The notes under the pieces were generated by a model. That model worked only from the letters and a program-made list of their open reading frames with translations. It ran no database searches and had not been told where the DNA came from. Positions 3,730 through 5,515 of a stretch of DNA of 5,515 nucleotides are shown here, one piece after another. The DNA is from Methanobacteriota archaeon (GTDB taxonomy: Archaea; Thermoplasmatota; Thermoplasmata; RBG-16-68-12). Location: the NCBI GenBank assembly GCA_005878325.1, contig VBMR01000013.1, forward strand, positions 1 to 5,515, given 5' to 3'. Within the stretch, counting starts at the first letter, position 1; every line of letters begins with the position of its first letter. Both the position numbers and the translations under genes were made by a program.

Positions 3730-5515
3730 ATGGCGGACGACTGGCATGCCCTGTCGGCCGAGGCCGCCCTCCAGCGACTGGACGCATCTCCGTTGGGCCT
3801 GACGTCGACGGAGGCCCGGCGTCGGATCGAGCGATACGGCCCGAACGAGCTCGTGCAGACGCAGAAGATCAGCCCGCTCCGCATCCTGCTAAGCCAGTTC
3901 ACCGACGTCCTGGTCATCGTCCTGATCATCGCGGCGATCATCTCGGCGGCCCTGGGCCTCTCCCAGAACGAGACCGCGGATCTGTACGATGCGGCCCTGA
4001 TCATCGTCATCGTCATCATGAATGCGATCCTGGGCTTCGTCCAGGAGTATCGGGCGGAGCGGTCCCTCGAAGCGCTGAAGAACCTCGCGGCCCCGAAGGC
4101 CCATGTCGTGCGCGAGGGAGAGACCGTCGCCGTGCCGTCGCGCGACCTCGTGCCCGGGGACGTCACCGTCCTCGCGGCGGGCGACCGGGTCCCCGCGGAC
4201 GCGCGGCTCCTCGAGGTCGCGAGCCTCCGGGTCACGGAGGCGTCTCTCACGGGCGAATCGACTCCCGTGAGCAAGGCCGTCGAGCCCCTGCCCCGAGACG
4301 CATTCCTCGGGGACCGCCGGAACATGGTGTTCATGGGGACCTCCATCGACGTGGGCCGGGGCAAGGCCCTCGTCGTCGAGACCGGCATGTCCACGGAATT
4401 GGGCAAGATCGCGGGGCTCGTCCAGCAGGAGACGAAGGAGGATACCCCGCTCCAGAAGCAACTCGACCGCCTCGGGAGGCAGATCGGGATCGCCATCCTG
4501 CTCGCGGCGGGCCTCATCTTCGCGATCGGTGTCTTCCGGGACCCCGGCCACATCGAGCTCCTGTTCCTGACCGCGGTCGGACTCTCCGTCGCGGCAATCC
4601 CCGAAGGTCTCCCGGCGATCGTCACGATCAGCCTGGCCCTTGGCCTCCAGCGGATGATCCGCCGCCACGCCCTGGTCCGGAAGTTGCCTGCCGTCGAGGC
4701 CCTCGGCGCGGCGTCCGTGATCTGCTCCGACAAGACGGGCACCCTCACGAAGGGAGAGATGAACGTCCGAGTCCTGGTGGCGGGGAGTCGACAATACGAC
4801 GTGAGTGGCGAAGGCTTCGATCCCTCCGGGAGCATCCACACGGCCGGTCACGTCGTCGAGTGGGATGCGGATCCGGGACTGCGCCGCCTGCTGGAATGCG
4901 GCGTCCTGTGCAACGACGCGGTGCTGAAGAAGGACCGGAACCGCTGGGTGGTGGAAGGGGATCCCACGGAAGGTGCCCTCCTCGTGGCCGCACGTCGGGC
5001 GGGCCCGGATCTCGAGGCGATCCGGTCGACGTGGCCTCGGGTCGCGGAGATTGCGTTCACGTCGGAGCGGAAGATGATGTCCACCCTCCACGCGCAACTG
5101 TCCGAGGAGCAGTTGCGGGAGATGCTCTCCGTGCCGGAGGGAGAGAGGCCCGCCCGGCTCGCCAGGCGCGACACGGTCGTCCATGTGAAGGGCGCTCCCG
5201 AGAGGGTCCTAGCGGCCTGCACGCATCACCTGGTGGACGGCGAGCGGAAGCCCCTTTCCGAATACGACCGCAAGCAGTATCTGTTCCAGAATCAGGAGAT
5301 GGCGAGCCGCGCACTCCGTGTGCTGGGCTTGGCGTACCGCGAGTTTTCCGGCGACCTACCGCCTCTGACGGAGGCGGACCTCGAGAAGGATCTCACGTTC
5401 CTGGGTTTCGCGGGGATGATGGACGCCCCGAGATCCGATGCGATCGAAGCGATCCAACGGTGCAAGAAAGCGGGCATCCAGGTTGTCATGATCACGGGCG
5501 ACCACAAGCTGGCCG
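3730..5515 (+). CDS. P2-type cation-transporting ATPase (Ca2+-ATPase-like), 3' end outside window
   Basis: The open frame runs to the window edge and gives the first 595 residues of a protein that in this family is usually about 900 long. The order is: an N-terminal cation-ATPase domain (WHALSAEAALQRL from residue 5); M1 (about 57-77) and M2 (about 84-103); the actuator domain with LVPGD (140-144) and TGES (174-177); M3 (about 251-269); M4 (about 277-300) with VAAIPEGLP (287-295); the phosphorylation motif CSDKTGTLT with Asp334; the nucleotide-binding domain with KGAPE (Lys487); and TGDH starting at Thr589. All catalytic residues visible are intact. The M4 residues Val287, Ala288, Ile290 and Glu292 match those of SERCA calcium site II, so Ca2+ (or Mn2+) export from the cytoplasm is the best guess; the M5-M6 ligands that would settle the ion lie outside. 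The ATG is set by the TATA-like box about 27 nt upstream. The gene diverges from the antiporter. Confidence 0.95.
   Translation, partial: MADDWHALSAEAALQRLDASPLGLTSTEARRRIERYGPNELVQTQKISPLRILLSQFTDVLVIVLIIAAIISAALGLSQNETADLYDAALIIVIVIMNAILGFVQEYRAERSLEALKNLAAPKAHVVREGETVAVPSRDLVPGDVTVLAAGDRVPADARLLEVASLRVTEASLTGESTPVSKAVEPLPRDAFLGDRRNMVFMGTSIDVGRGKALVVETGMSTELGKIAGLVQQETKEDTPLQKQLDRLGRQIGIAILLAAGLIFAIGVFRDPGHIELLFLTAVGLSVAAIPEGLPAIVTISLALGLQRMIRRHALVRKLPAVEALGAASVICSDKTGTLTKGEMNVRVLVAGSRQYDVSGEGFDPSGSIHTAGHVVEWDADPGLRRLLECGVLCNDAVLKKDRNRWVVEGDPTEGALLVAARRAGPDLEAIRSTWPRVAEIAFTSERKMMSTLHAQLSEEQLREMLSVPEGERPARLARRDTVVHVKGAPERVLAACTHHLVDGERKPLSEYDRKQYLFQNQEMASRALRVLGLAYREFSGDLPPLTEADLEKDLTFLGFAGMMDAPRSDAIEAIQRCKKAGIQVVMITGDHKLA

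Noticed and set aside
3645..5184. Two long minus-strand open frames (398 and 431 codons)
   Set aside because: Both are antisense to the P-type ATPase, whose motifs are complete and in frame, and neither shows a domain.

Overview
The window reads as a piece of a GC-rich archaeal chromosome. Three things point to Archaea. The tRNA-Gly gene has an A discriminator base and no encoded CCA. Most genes have an AT-rich TATA-like box centred about 27-30 nt before the start codon, which suggests leaderless transcripts. No start codon has a clear Shine-Dalgarno sequence. A Thermoplasmatota-like lineage would fit, but that placement is an inference, not something the sequence proves. I see no CRISPR array, insertion sequence, phage gene or defence operon.

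Layout. At the left, tRNA-Gly(CCC) is on the minus strand (70-140). It is preceded by a 41-nt nested inverted repeat (142-182) and then by a stand-alone LON-domain protein on the minus strand (250-855). Directly upstream of that, also on the minus strand, is a 52-residue zinc-ribbon protein (891-1049) that is short enough to be missed by ordinary gene calling. An 85-bp divergent promoter region separates it from a plus-strand metallo-beta-lactamase-fold hydrolase (1135-1767). The hydrolase stop codon abuts, with no gap, the stop codon of a large minus-strand CPA2-type cation/proton antiporter (1768-3507). A 222-bp divergent intergenic region (3508-3729) follows, holding promoters in both directions. 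The window ends inside a plus-strand P2-type (Ca2+-like) cation ATPase (from 3730), of which the first 595 residues are visible.

How the genes may work together. The antiporter and the P-type ATPase diverge from one control region and both move cations across the cytoplasmic membrane, so a shared ion-homeostasis role is plausible. The zinc-ribbon and LON-domain genes lie head to tail and may form a small operon; the LON domain suggests a link to protein quality control, but no protease domain is present.

Points of most interest: the antiporter leader, which combines a possible leaderless 27-codon upstream ORF with two mutually exclusive hairpins; the overlooked zinc-ribbon protein; replacement of a metal-ligand His by Ser in the hydrolase; replacement of the usual membrane-buried Asp by Ser in the antiporter; and an extra membrane module where many CPA2 proteins carry a cytosolic nucleotide-binding domain.
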